Counted from the first letter of the stretch, positions 18,998 to 27,796 are shown. The stretch is 64,000 bases of DNA from JALZMG01 sp963739975 (GCA_963739975.1 CAVUCK010000005.1:310001-374000); one strand, 5' to 3'. Translations and numbers: made by a program. Notes: a model not told the origin generated them from the letters alone.

Positions 18998-19390
18998 ATG
19001 AAGAAGCTCATCACCGCAGTCACGATCGTCGGCGGCTCGATCGTCGGACTGGCAACAGCGGCCGGCGCCGAATCGCCCGACGAAACGGTGACGATCGAGA
19101 CCGTCGACCACCCCGTGATCACGTCGACGCCGATCATCGGCGCCCAGCAGTTGACGACCATCGACGGAGCCATCGTCGTCACCGACGCCCCGGTGACCAT
19201 CCCGTCCGGCTCGGGCGTGACCACCGGGCCGACCGCCAGCCCGTACGTCGCGCCGCCGCCGCCGACGCTGGACCCGACGATCGTCCTCACGCCCGTCTCC
19301 ACCGGGCACCACTACGGCGACGCGCTGCCGATCTTCGCCGACATCGCGTGGACGCTGTCGCAGACGAATCCGTGGTACGCCTACGGCTGA
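18998..19390 (+). CDS. Small secreted protein, function unknown
   Basis: 130 residues. ATG 18998 lies behind AAGGAA at good spacing, and the short AAG-rich start (MKKLIT) leads a textbook signal peptide with cleavage after GLATAAGAE. The mature protein has no Cys and is rich in Thr, Pro and Val, with a PPPPT stretch and aromatic residues at the end (WTLSQTNPWYAYG). I do not recognise a family. Its 5' leader of about 160 bp after palindrome B2 contains no other gene. Confidence 0.7.
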   Translation: MKKLITAVTIVGGSIVGLATAAGAESPDETVTIETVDHPVITSTPIIGAQQLTTIDGAIVVTDAPVTIPSGSGVTTGPTASPYVAPPPPTLDPTIVLTPVSTGHHYGDALPIFADIAWTLSQTNPWYAYG

Positions 19391-19468
19391 GACGTCCAGC
19401 CGTGACCCACAGGCCGGCTCGCCTCCGACGGCGGGCCGGCCTCGATTCGTGGCGTCGCTGCGGACGGC

Positions 19469-19904
19469 TCAGCCCGCGGACGTCTGGAGCTCGACGGCGG
19501 CCTCGATCAACGCCCGCAACGCCGGCCACGAGACGTCGTCGAGACCGCTCAACTTGGCACTGCGCATCGAGAGCGTGCCGGCGACCTGCCGACCGCCGGT
19601 GGCCGGGAGCAGGCCTTCGGGATCGGGCAACTCACCGCCGTGGTAGAAGCCGAGCGTGACGTGGCGCTTGAACGGCCATGAGGTAGGCGAACTGCTCGGT
19701 GAACTTCTTAGGCCCGGTGCCCCATCCGATCGCGCGCTGCTTCGGCCACACCACTTCGACCGTCGGCGGGAACACATCGAACACGAGGTCGCGCACAGCA
19801 TCGGCCAGCTGTCGGATCGCTGCCGGCGACGTCGACAGCACCTCCCGGAACCGGCCGTCGTTGGCGTGACCAGCCCGACTGACGACACCTGCCGGCTCCG
19901 TCAT
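19469..19904 (-). CDS. DUF1801 family protein, frameshifted
   Basis: ATG 19904 follows GGGGAGCGAGAC, an adequate ribosome site. The first part reads VRDLVFDVFPPTVEVVWPKQRAIGWGTGPKKFTEQFAYLM, the conserved N-terminal strands of DUF1801. At 19668-19671 the frame shifts (net +1), and FKRHVTLGFYHGGELPDPEGLLPATG follows, the family's best conserved block, then a helical end. The repaired protein has about 144 residues, the expected size. Function of the family is unknown. Its start codon overlaps, on the opposite strand, the ATG proposed for the redoxin gene (both within a CATG at 19902-19905). Confidence 0.75.
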
Positions 19905-20409
19905 GTCTCGCTCCCCGCTGCCCAACGGCGTCTTGCCGACACGACGATACGACTCGTCGCCGGCTCGCCGACGCCCGATCGACACCGAAGGCACAGCGGG
20001 GTCCTTCCTCCGGCCGCAGCACCGCGAGCTGCTGCGCTTCCACGAGTGGTGCAGCGTGGCATTCACCTCGCTCGTGTCGCTGCTCCGCAACGATGCCCAC
20101 GAGACGTCCAAGCTGAAGATCTCCACGGGCGCCAGCTGGACGTTCCTCGCCGACGAGGACCTGGTCGTTCAGACCGACCTCGACATCCGCGAGTACACCG
20201 ACACCCACCACACCGCCAGCGTGCCCTACACCCTCGTGCTGGCACCCGGGCTGATCGTCGACAAGATCTATTGCGGCTATTGGTTCTGGGGTCGCCCGCC
20301 GGTCTACGACGTGTGGGCCGACCTGCGCGACCTCAATCAGCGGATCCGTGCTGATTGCGACCCGCTCGTCCCGGAGGTGCGCGACGCCTACCTGGCGGCG
20401 ACAGGATGA
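19903..20409 (+). CDS. Peroxiredoxin/redoxin-like protein lacking its N-terminal Cys region
   Basis: 168 residues as an open frame. From residue 40 the sequence is like thioredoxin-fold redoxins: LRFHEWCSVAFTSLVSL, GASWTFLADEDLVVQTDL and the closing IYCGYWFWGRPPVYDVWADLR, a phrase typical of an actinobacterial redoxin group. In those relatives a WWCPKE-type active site precedes this region. Here the first 40 residues are Arg/Pro/Ser-rich and lack it, so the catalytic part is missing or frame-scrambled. The stop overlaps the next start (ATGA at 20406), so it is coupled to the DUF427 gene. Start at 19903 is doubtful. Confidence 0.6.
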   Translation: MSRSPLPNGVLPTRRYDSSPARRRPIDTEGTAGSFLRPQHRELLRFHEWCSVAFTSLVSLLRNDAHETSKLKISTGASWTFLADEDLVVQTDLDIREYTDTHHTASVPYTLVLAPGLIVDKIYCGYWFWGRPPVYDVWADLRDLNQRIRADCDPLVPEVRDAYLAATG

Positions 20410-21161
20410 CGACCATGACGCCGACGACCGTGCCGCGCGGCCGCGGCCGCGTGCGCACGGAGCCGAGCCACAAGCGGGTGCGCATCACGTTCGGTGGCGA
20501 GGTCATCGTCGACACGGTTGATGCGCTGTACGTGTGGGAGGGACCGCACTACCCGCAGTACTACGTGCCGCTCACCGACGTGCGGCCGGGAGCGCTGGAA
20601 CCCACGACGACGACCGAACGCTCGCCGAGCCGCGGCACGGCGAGTCATTTCACCGTGCGCGGCGGCACCGGCGAGGCGGCCAGGCTGGCGATCGACGCGG
20701 CGTGGACGTACGCCGACAGCCATGATGGATGAGCTGCGCGGGCGCGTGCGCTTCGCCTTCGACGCCATGGACGCCTGGTTCGAAGAGGACGAGGAGATCT
20801 TCGTCCACCCGCGCAGCCCGTCGACGCGCATCCACATCCTGCCCAGCTCGCGCCACGTGCGCGTGCTCGTCGACGGGATCGTCGTCGCCGAGTCGGACCA
20901 GCCCGTGTTCCTCCATGATCCCGGGCTCCGGAGGCGCACGTACCTGCACCAGCGTGATGTCCGGACGGAACTGCTCGAGCCGACCAGCACGAGCTCGGCC
21001 TGTCCCTACAAGGGCACGGCGGTGGACGTTGCGCACGCCGACCGCCGAGCACGTCGACGTGGCGTGGAGCTACCCCGACCCGCTGCGCGAGTCGGCGCGC
21101 CGATCGCCGGACTGATCGCCTTCTTCGACGACGAGTCGAGCTGCACGTCGACGGCGAGTGA
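20406..21161 (+). CDS. Two-domain DUF427 protein with four indels
   Basis: The first DUF427 domain (from ATG 20406) reads KRVRITFGGEVIVDT, YVWEGPHYPQYYVPLTDV and AAWTYADSHD. The frame then shifts near 20725 into the second domain: MDAWFEEDEEIFVHPRSP, RHVRVLVDGIVVAES. A further shift near 21020 gives EHVDVAWSYPDPLRE, another near 21095 IAGLIAFFDD, and a last one near 21135 the natural end VELHVDGE. Repaired, this is the usual tandem DUF427 protein of about 250 residues. The four shifts cancel in length (756 nt). The family has a compact beta fold and no settled role. It is coupled to the upstream redoxin-like gene. Confidence 0.7.
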
Positions 21162-21188
21162 TCACGAACGAGCCCGTCGGTGTTTCAC

Positions 21189-21264
21189 CATCTGGGCGCG
21201 GATGTTCTCGATTTCGAGAACCTACGCGCCCGGATCGGCGATTGAGAACGTCCGCGCCCAGATG
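21189..21264. repeat. Family B nested palindrome, copy 3
   Basis: 76 nt with unit order forward-reverse-reverse: CATCTGGGCGCGGATGTTCTC, then a reverse unit (GAGAACCTACGCGCCCGG), then the closing reverse unit ending CGCGCCCAGATG. It begins 28 bases after the DUF427 stop and ends 111 bases before the carotenoid oxygenase start. Together with copies 1 and 2 it shows that the third unit can sit on either side of the centre. Confidence 0.85.
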
Positions 21265-21375
21265 GTACGCGGCGCGACGCACGAACCTGAGGAGCTGAAA
21301 TTACTGGTGGTAGATTTGGCGGGTCGTTCCGTGTACCCTCCGCCCAGGGACACACCTTCCAGGAGGCGACCAAGC

Positions 21376-22728
21376 GTGACGATCATCGACGAGACCACGC
21401 CGGCGCACCTGCGCGGCAACGGACGGCCGGTCACGGAGGAGCGCACGGTGACCGAGCTGTCCGTGACGGGCTCGATCCCGAACCAGCTCGACGGTCGCTA
21501 CGTCCGCAACGGCGCCAACCCGTTCGGCGGCACGAGCGCCCATCCGTTCTTCGGTGACGGCATGGTGCATGGCGTGCGGCTGCGTGACGGCCACGCCGAG
21601 TGGTACCGCAACCGGTACGTGCGCACGCCGTTCGTCGTCCAGCCCGACCTCGACATCCTCGATCCGGGCGTGATGATGGACATGGCGGCATCCAAGGCCA
21701 ATACCCATGTCTTCGGTCATGCCGGCCGGATCCTGGCCCTCGAGGAGGGCCACTTCCCGTACGTGCTCGACGGTGATCTCGAGACGGTCGGTCCGCTCGA
21801 CTTCGACGGCGCGCTGGCTGGATCGTTCACCGCCCACCCGAAGATCTGCCCGGTCACGGGTGAGCTCCTGGCGTTCGGCTACTCGGCGTTCGAGCCCTAC
21901 CTGCGGTACCTGCGGGTGTCGCCCACCGGCGAGCTCGTGCAGACCGAGGACGTCACCGTCGGCGGGCCGACGATGATGCATGACTTCAACATCACGCGCA
22001 ACCACGTCGTGTTCATGGACCTGCCCGCCGTGTTCGATCTCGACCTGGCCATGCGCGGCGAGATGCCGATCCACTGGGACGACGACTATCCGGCCCGCCT
22101 CGGCGTGATGCCCCGCAACGGCACCGATGCCGACGTGGCGTGGTTCGACATCGACCCCTGCTACGTGTTCCATCCCATGAACGCCTACGAGGACGGCGAC
22201 ACGATCGTGCTCGACGTCGCCCGTCTGAGCCACGTGTGGCGCGACTCGATGATGGACTTCCCGTCGCCGGAGCTGTGGCGGTGGACGATCGACACCACCA
22301 CGGGCACGGTGCACGAGGAGCAGGTCGATGATCGCCCGGCGGAGTTCCCGAGGGTCGCCGACAGCCACGTCGGGTTGCCCCACCGCTACGGCTACATGAT
22401 GGCCATCCCCGACAACCCGACCTACGACGACCCGATGAGCCAGTCCGGCTCCATCCTCAAGTACGACCGGCACACGGGTGCCCGCACCGAGCTCGCGCTC
22501 GGGCGTGGCTGCCTGCCGGGCGAGTCCGTGTTCGTGCCGGCGGACGGCGCCACGGGCGAGGACGACGGCTACCTCATGACGTTCGTGTACGACGCCGAGT
22601 CGGACTCCAGCCGATTCGTGGTGATCGACGCCGCCACGATGGACGACACCCCGGTCGCATCGGTCGAGCTGCCCCGCATCCCGTTCGGGTTCCACGGCAA
22701 CTGGATCCCGACACCGGTGGCGGGCTGA
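21376..22728 (+). CDS. Carotenoid cleavage oxygenase (RPE65/CCD family)
   Basis: 450 residues, GTG 21376 with AGGAGG nine bases upstream. The family signature opens with PNQLDGRYVRNGANPF and FFGDGMVHGV. All four iron-binding histidines can be placed: FTAHPK, MMHDFNIT, YVFHPMNAYE and the final GFHGNW. Length is normal for the family. These non-heme Fe(II) dioxygenases cut conjugated double bonds of carotenoids, apocarotenoids or stilbenoids; the exact substrate cannot be read from sequence. An F420-type oxidoreductase and an SDR follow closely on the same strand and may process the aldehyde product. A phytoene-desaturase-like gene 17 kb away is the only other possible carotenoid gene here. Confidence 0.92.
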   Translation: MTIIDETTPAHLRGNGRPVTEERTVTELSVTGSIPNQLDGRYVRNGANPFGGTSAHPFFGDGMVHGVRLRDGHAEWYRNRYVRTPFVVQPDLDILDPGVMMDMAASKANTHVFGHAGRILALEEGHFPYVLDGDLETVGPLDFDGALAGSFTAHPKICPVTGELLAFGYSAFEPYLRYLRVSPTGELVQTEDVTVGGPTMMHDFNITRNHVVFMDLPAVFDLDLAMRGEMPIHWDDDYPARLGVMPRNGTDADVAWFDIDPCYVFHPMNAYEDGDTIVLDVARLSHVWRDSMMDFPSPELWRWTIDTTTGTVHEEQVDDRPAEFPRVADSHVGLPHRYGYMMAIPDNPTYDDPMSQSGSILKYDRHTGARTELALGRGCLPGESVFVPADGATGEDDGYLMTFVYDAESDSSRFVVIDAATMDDTPVASVELPRIPFGFHGNWIPTPVAG

Positions 22729-22750
22729 CGCAAAGCGGGCGTCACAGGCG

Positions 22751-23656
22751 ATGAAGTTCGGTCTGGCGTTCGCCGCCTCCATCGGGATCGACGGCGCAAC
22801 GGCGCGCGACGTCTGCCAGCGTGCCGAGGCGGCCGGGTTCGAGTCCCTGTGGGGCGGCGAGCACGTCATCCTGCCGACGGCCATCGAGTCGCGGTACCCC
22901 TACACCGTCGACGGAAAGATCCCCGCCACCCCGGACACCCCCATCCCCGACCCACTGATCTGGCTGGCATTCGCCGCCGCCGCGGCCCCCTCGATGCGGC
23001 TCGGCACGTGCATCCTCATCGTCCCGCAGCGCAACCCGCTGGTGCTGGCCAAGGAGCTGGCGACGCTCGACCAGCTCTCCGGTGGACGCGTCGAGCTCGG
23101 CCTCGGCGTCGGGTGGATGAAGGAGGAGTTCGAGGCCCTCGGCGTGCCATGGGAGCGCCGGGGCGCCCGCACGGACGAGTACGTAGCCGCCATGCAGGCG
23201 TTGTGGGCCGGCCCGCACGCCGAGTTCCACGGCGAGTTCGTCGACTTCCCGCCGGTCACGTGCAGCCCCCGACCAGTGCAGCCGTCGATCCCGGTCCTCG
23301 TCGGAGGCGACACCGACGCCGCCATCCGACGCGCCGCTCGCCTGGCCGACGGCTACTTCCCGGGTGAGGGCGACCTCGACCGCCTCCGAGCGCTGATCAC
23401 CCGGCTCGGCGAGGCCGCCGAGCGCGTCGGGCGCGACCCGGCGACCATCGAGATCAACGCCATGTTCACCAACCACCTGTCCGATCCCGTCGCCGGGATC
23501 GAGCAGCTCGCCGAGCTCGGCGTCGGCCGGGCGATGGTGCCGGCGTTCTTCTATGCCGGACCCGGCGGTCTCGACCGCCTCGACGAGTTCGGCGAACGCG
23601 TCATCCGTGCTGTCGGGCATCGACCGACGGCTCCCGAGAGGAACACGAGTGCCTGA
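22751..23656 (+). CDS. LLM-class F420-dependent oxidoreductase
   Basis: 301 residues from ATG 22751, 22 bases after the carotenoid oxygenase. It has the TIM-barrel pattern of luciferase-like flavin/F420 enzymes: AEAAGFESLWGGEHV, RLGTCILIVPQRNPLVLAKELATLDQLSGGRVELGLGVGW, and VLVGGDTDAAIRRAARLADGYFPG near the C-terminus. The GGR.. and GVGW segments form the cofactor pocket. The actinobacterial context favours F420 over FMN, which is inference. Its last eight bases overlap the next SDR gene, so the two are cotranscribed and coupled, with the oxygenase probably in the same unit. Confidence 0.9.
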   Translation: MKFGLAFAASIGIDGATARDVCQRAEAAGFESLWGGEHVILPTAIESRYPYTVDGKIPATPDTPIPDPLIWLAFAAAAAPSMRLGTCILIVPQRNPLVLAKELATLDQLSGGRVELGLGVGWMKEEFEALGVPWERRGARTDEYVAAMQALWAGPHAEFHGEFVDFPPVTCSPRPVQPSIPVLVGGDTDAAIRRAARLADGYFPGEGDLDRLRALITRLGEAAERVGRDPATIEINAMFTNHLSDPVAGIEQLAELGVGRAMVPAFFYAGPGGLDRLDEFGERVIRAVGHRPTAPERNTSA

Positions 23657-24398
23657 CTTCGATCTCGCCGGCCGCGTCGCCGTCGTCACCGGCGGCGGCC
23701 AGGGCATCGGCGAGGGCATCGCCAAGGCCTACGCCCGAGCCGGCGCCGCCGTCGTGCTCGCCGCCCGCCACGCCGACCGGGTGACCCGGGTGGCCGACGA
23801 GATCTCGGCCGACGGCGGGCGGGCCCTCGCCGTGCCCACCGACGTCACCGATCGCGCCGCCGTCACGGCCCTCGCCGACGCCGCCGTCGAGACCTTCGGC
23901 TCACTGCACGTGTGGGTCAACAACGCCGGCGGCTCAGCGGTCCGGTCGCCGCTGTGCGAGCTGACCGAGGCCGATTGGGACGCCTGCCTCCGCGTCAACC
24001 TCACTGCCGTCTGGCACGCCTCGGTCATCGCCGCCGGCCGCATGACCGGCGGCGGCAGCATCATCAACGTGACGTCACCCGCGGCCACCCGCGCCGTTCC
24101 CGGCAGCGGGCACTACTCAGCGGCGAAGGCGGGAGTGAACGCGCTCACCCTGACGATGTCGATCGAGCTCGCCCCGGCCGTGCGCGTCAACGGCATCGCC
24201 CCCGGGTACGTGCCGACCGAGGTGATGATGACGGCGCTGCAGACCGACGTCGAGTCACTCGAGAAGCTGGCGCAGGCGCGGGTCCCGCTGAAGCGCCTCG
24301 GAACCCCTGACGACATGGCCGGCGCGGCGATCTACCTGGCGAGCGACGCCGGCAGCTGGGTCACCGGCCAGATCATCACGGTCGCCGGCGGTCTGTGA
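23649..24398 (+). CDS. Short-chain dehydrogenase/reductase (SDR)
   Basis: 249 residues from GTG 23649, overlapping the previous stop by eight bases. Classical SDR: VVTGGGQGIGEGIA (TGxxxGIG dinucleotide loop), D-rich VPTDVTD, WVNNAGGS (NNAG), a serine within NVTSPAA and the YSAAK active-site pair (Tyr and Lys four apart). The C-terminal GQIITVAGGL is the usual family end. The absence of an early Arg/Asp discriminator does not allow a firm NAD or NADP call. Probably oxidises or reduces an alcohol/ketone in the same pathway as the two upstream genes. Confidence 0.9.
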   Translation: MPDFDLAGRVAVVTGGGQGIGEGIAKAYARAGAAVVLAARHADRVTRVADEISADGGRALAVPTDVTDRAAVTALADAAVETFGSLHVWVNNAGGSAVRSPLCELTEADWDACLRVNLTAVWHASVIAAGRMTGGGSIINVTSPAATRAVPGSGHYSAAKAGVNALTLTMSIELAPAVRVNGIAPGYVPTEVMMTALQTDVESLEKLAQARVPLKRLGTPDDMAGAAIYLASDAGSWVTGQIITVAGGL

Positions 24399-24418
24399 CG
24401 GTCGCCCCCGACGGGCGC

Positions 24419-25150
24419 TCAGCGCGTGGTGGCCGCCTGCCGCCCGGTCGAGGACCTGGCTTCACGCCCACTGAGATCCGTCGACGCCGCTGAGCTCGTC
24501 GCATCGTCCGCTGGCCGCGCCCGCTGGCGACGACGTCGTGCCTCGGCGGATCGGGTGCGCACCGCGCCGGCGATGCCCTCGGGGTTCTGGATCGCGGTGA
24601 CGATCAGCAGCACGCCTCCGATCAGGGCACTCCACGGTCCGAGCGAGCCGATCACCTCGGTGAGGGCGAAGAACGCAACACCCGCCGTGGCGACGACCCC
24701 GGCCGTGACGGCGCCGCTCACGCTGGTGATGCCGCCGAGGTAGGCGACGGCGAGGGCGGTCAACGAGGCCACCAGGCCGTAGGACATCTCGCTCACCGCA
24801 CCGAACCGGTAGGCGATCAGGCTGCCGGCGCACCCGGCCACCGCGGCGCGGCGGCACGCTCGTTCGACCGGATCGCCAACAGGCGGCGGCCGGTGGTGCT
24901 GCGGCGGAGGTTCGCCACGGCGAGGGCGATCACCAGCGCGATGGCCATCAGGAAGATGCCGAGGATCGGCCGCGACGACGTGTCGCCGAGCACCAGCCCG
25001 AGATCCCATCCGAAGAGCTCAGGGTTGGGGGCCTTGGCGCCGCCGGTCGAGACGTCACCGACGAACGTCCGATTCTTGACCAGGAACTCGGTGACGGCCA
25101 CGCCGCCGGCCAGTGTGACGATCGCCAGGTGGTGCTGCGCAGGCGGCGGC
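24419..25150 (-). pseudogene. Branched-chain amino-acid ABC permease (LivM) remnant
   Basis: The region reads from LAIVTLAGGVAVTEFLVKN through PRPILGIFLM-like TM segments (RPILGIFLMAIALVIALAVANLRRS) and GRRLLAIRSNERAAA, the hallmark EAA-loop region of LivM permeases. The frame then breaks, and about twenty residues of the expected loop are gone. The neighbouring frame continues with GSLIAYRFGAVSEMSYGLVASLTALAVAYLGGITSVSGA and ends with IVTAIQNPEGIAGAVR. Upstream of about 25150 no LivM sequence remains, so the N-terminal helices are missing, and no LivH, LivF, LivG or binding-protein gene adjoins. This is a decayed leftover of a transporter operon rather than a simple sequencing slip. Confidence 0.75.
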
Positions 25151-25249
25151 CGAGCGCCCGGTCACGGTCCCCATCGAAATCCCCTGCTTGGTTGTCGGCG
25201 GTCGGTTCGCCGCCGGTCGTGCCCGACGTGACGTCAGGCGCAAGCGACG

Positions 25250-25774
25250 TCACCGTGTGTTCTGGCGCACGACCTCGGGTGAGCGCGCCCACATGAGTGC
25301 GGCGTCGAAGCTGAGCTTGTCGTCCGGCGTGAACTCGATGATCACCCGGTGCGGCGAGTCGAGGAACCGCTGGAACGTCGACGCGGCGACCTCGTCATCG
25401 GGACGCAGGTAGCGGGAGAACTCCGGATAGAACCAGTCCTTGGTCTCCCGGTCGTCGTGCACCACGCACGCGCCCTTGTACGTGACCGTCATGCCGGGCC
25501 CCATCGGCGTGCCGGTGCTGTTGACGCACACCGAGGCTCGCGGGAAGCGCCGGAGCGCGGCGATCCGCTTGCGGCGCTCCGCCGCCGTCAGCCAGAGCTT
25601 GCCGCCCTTCGGCAGGTACGACATCACGACGCCGAACGCCTCACCGGCCTTGTTCGTCCACATGAAGACGCACTCGCGCTGGGTGTTGACGAGCTGGTTC
25701 TCCAGCTCCGGTGCCAGCCCGCATTCGGTGAGGTCCTCGTACGAATCGTCGTCGTCGTGCGTCACCTGGGACAT
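25250..25774 (-). CDS. Split-barrel flavin/F420-binding protein
   Basis: 174 residues from ATG 25774. After an acidic start (DDDDSYED) come ECVFMWTNKAGEAFGVVMSYLPKGGKLWLTAAERRKRIAAL and SVCVNSTGTPMGPGMTVTYKGACVVHDD, the strand pattern of pyridoxamine-oxidase-like proteins. The C-terminal half (VIIEFTPDDKLSFDAALMWAR) resembles the group of actinobacterial proteins of unknown substrate in this superfamily. It faces away from the carotenoid oxygenase cluster and lies next to the LivM remnant. Cofactor choice is not decided by sequence. Confidence 0.78.
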   Translation of the reverse strand: MSQVTHDDDDSYEDLTECGLAPELENQLVNTQRECVFMWTNKAGEAFGVVMSYLPKGGKLWLTAAERRKRIAALRRFPRASVCVNSTGTPMGPGMTVTYKGACVVHDDRETKDWFYPEFSRYLRPDDEVAASTFQRFLDSPHRVIIEFTPDDKLSFDAALMWARSPEVVRQNTR

Positions 25775-25943
25775 GGCCGAACAGTAGCAGTTTCTCGGCG
25801 GACAATCTACCCGGAGTAATTTGACGTGGTAGTGGTGACCTCGTCATCCATCGTCGCCCATTCCCGACCACACCAGCCCGGTGAGCTGGTCGGCCAGGGG
25901 CCAGCTCGCCGACGGGCTGATCAGTGAGGGGCCATGCCGGTGG

Positions 25944-26690
25944 CTACGAGGCGAAGTCGGGTTGGTTGCCGCGGACGTCGGCGGAACGGCCGGCGGGTTG
26001 CTCCCAGTCCTCTTGGCGTCCGAGCGCGGTGAGGTCGAGGAAGTAGTACGAGCCGCCGGTGCTCTCCAGTCCGCGGGCGTAGACCGAGTAGGTGCGGTAC
26101 ACCGTGCCGTCGACGGCGAGGAAGCAGGTGCGGCCGGGCATGTCGTAGGGCTGCTCGGCGGTCTTCATGGTCTCTTCGCCCATCGCGAAGTACTCGTCGA
26201 GGGTGCGGTAGTTGAACTCGTCGTAGCCCCGTGAAGCGTCGATGGTGGCGCCGAAGTCGTAGCTGAACTCGCCGTCATTGGTCGAGTACCACGGGATCGT
26301 CCAGCCCATCTTGGCCTTCCAGCGTTCGAGCTTGGCGAGCGGGGCGCGCGACACCAAGGCGTAGGTGGTGTCGCGGGTGTTGAGGTGCTCGATGAGGCCG
26401 GGCGCCAGCTCGTCGGTGCCGGCGGTGCAGCTTGGGCAACCTTCGTCCCAGTCGGGGTGGAACATGAAGTGGTAGACGATCAGCTGCGGGCGGCCCTCGA
26501 ACAGGTCGAGCAGCGACCGCGTGCCGTCGGGCCCTTCGAACTGGTAGGGCTTGGTCACCTCGACCATTGGCAGCTCCCGCCGCTCGGTGTTGAGCCGGTC
26601 GCGTCGGCGGGTGAGATCCTTCTCCTGCTCCAGCAGCGCCCGCCGGGCGGCGGTCCACTCCTCCTGCGAGACGATCTTCGGCAAGCTCAT
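25944..26690 (-). CDS. DUF899 thioredoxin-fold protein
   Basis: 248 residues from ATG 26690 behind AAAGGAA. The start IVSQEEWTAARRALLEQEKDLTRRRDRLNTERRELPMV is the invariant N-terminal helix of DUF899. It is followed by LLDLFEGRPQLIVYHFMFHPDWDEGCPSCT, where the CPSC pair corresponds to a thioredoxin CxxC, and by MGWTIPWYSTNDGEFSYDFG and VYRTYSVYARGLE at the end. The fold suggests a thiol redox enzyme; no substrate has been settled for the family. It shares an 82-bp divergent intergenic region with the kinase-like gene. Confidence 0.85.
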   Translation of the reverse strand: MSLPKIVSQEEWTAARRALLEQEKDLTRRRDRLNTERRELPMVEVTKPYQFEGPDGTRSLLDLFEGRPQLIVYHFMFHPDWDEGCPSCTAGTDELAPGLIEHLNTRDTTYALVSRAPLAKLERWKAKMGWTIPWYSTNDGEFSYDFGATIDASRGYDEFNYRTLDEYFAMGEETMKTAEQPYDMPGRTCFLAVDGTVYRTYSVYARGLESTGGSYYFLDLTALGRQEDWEQPAGRSADVRGNQPDFAS

Positions 26691-26772
26691 GAGGGTTCCT
26701 TTCGACAGCGGGGCTCGACGGGCCGCGTTCCCATTCGGACCCCGCGGCACACGTGAACTCATCGGTGCACTC

Positions 26773-27723
26773 GTGGTGAAGGATCCGGTGGTGCGTTCAG
26801 CGGGTGGCTTCGAGGTGCCGGCGCTGGTACGTGAGCGGGCCCTGTCGGGCGGCGGTACCGGCGAGCGATGGCTGCGTGAGCTCCCAGAGGTGGTCGCCGA
26901 TCTGGCCAGGCGCTGGGGGCTGCGGGTCGGCGCCGCGTATCGGGGTGGCACGGCGGGTTACGTCGTCGCGGCGCAGGATCGCTCCGGACGGGACTGCGTG
27001 CTCAAGGTAGCGATGGCGCTGCATCCCGACGAGCTCGTCGCGTTCGATCACGGCGTGCTGGTGCACGAGCTGGCGGATGGACGCGGCTGCGCCGCGCTGC
27101 TCGCCCACGACCGCACGGTGCCGGCGATGCTGCTCGAGCGCCTCGGTCCGAACCTTGACGAGCTGCGGATGCCGATCCCGCAGCTGCTGGAGACGATCGC
27201 CCTGACGCTGCGCTCGTTCTGGCGGCCGATCGGCGACGTCGACCTGCCGACCGGCGCACAGAAGGCGGCCTGGCTCGCCGAGACGATCGTGGCGAACTGG
27301 GAGCAGCTCGGCCGGCCCTGTGATCGCCAGGTGATCGATCGCGCCGTCGGCTGCTGCGAGGAGCGGGGATCGGCGTTCGATCCCGACCGTGCAGTGCTGA
27401 CCCACGGCGACGCGCACGGGTGGAACACCGTCGAAGCCGGCGGTGGGCGGTTCAAGTTCGTCGATCCAGAAGGACTGCGCTCGGAGCCCGCCCATGATCT
27501 CGGCGTGCCGATGCGGGAGTACAACGAGTCGCTGCTGGCCGGCGAGACGTCACGCCTGACACGGCAGCGGGCCGAGCAACTCGCCGCGTGGTGCGACGCC
27601 GATCCCGAGGCGGTGTGGCAGTGGGGCTTCATCGAGCGGGTGTCCACCGGGCTGCTCAGCCTGCGCCACTTCGACGGCGACGACGGCCTGGCGTTCCTGG
27701 AGGTGGCGTCTCGGAGCCGCTGA
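26773..27723 (+). CDS. Aminoglycoside phosphotransferase family kinase
   Basis: 316 residues if started at GTG 26773; GTGs at 26776 and 26788 are alternatives and none has a clear ribosome site. The kinase features are CVLKVAM (ATP lysine), LTHGDAHGWNTV (the HGDxHxxN catalytic loop) and FKFVDPEGLRSEP (metal-binding Asp). The order and spacing resemble the streptomycin 6-kinase branch (APH(6)-like) more than APH(3'). Most chromosomal members in environmental actinobacteria act on unknown small molecules, so drug resistance is only a possibility. It ends 48 bases before a 10-bp-arm palindrome that also overlaps the end of the convergent permease gene. Confidence 0.85.
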   Translation: MVKDPVVRSAGGFEVPALVRERALSGGGTGERWLRELPEVVADLARRWGLRVGAAYRGGTAGYVVAAQDRSGRDCVLKVAMALHPDELVAFDHGVLVHELADGRGCAALLAHDRTVPAMLLERLGPNLDELRMPIPQLLETIALTLRSFWRPIGDVDLPTGAQKAAWLAETIVANWEQLGRPCDRQVIDRAVGCCEERGSAFDPDRAVLTHGDAHGWNTVEAGGGRFKFVDPEGLRSEPAHDLGVPMREYNESLLAGETSRLTRQRAEQLAAWCDADPEAVWQWGFIERVSTGLLSLRHFDGDDGLAFLEVASRSR

Positions 27724-27771
27724 CCCCGGTCCGCCGTGACACCCGTCGCGGCACGGGGCGTCCTCGTCCGA

Positions 27772-27796
27772 GAATTGGTTGGAGGTCAACCAATTC
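27772..27796. terminator. AT-containing palindrome at a convergent gene junction
   Basis: GAATTGGTTG and its exact reverse complement CAACCAATTC are separated by GAGGT. Position between the 3' ends of two convergent genes suggests a shared terminator, but there is no T-run. The sequence also looks like a regulator operator of the TTGG...CCAA type, so function is open. Confidence 0.5.

Noticed and set aside
27772..27796. GntR-type operator
   Set aside because: It resembles such sites, but it lies between convergent 3' ends and no such regulator gene is nearby; a terminator role is as likely.
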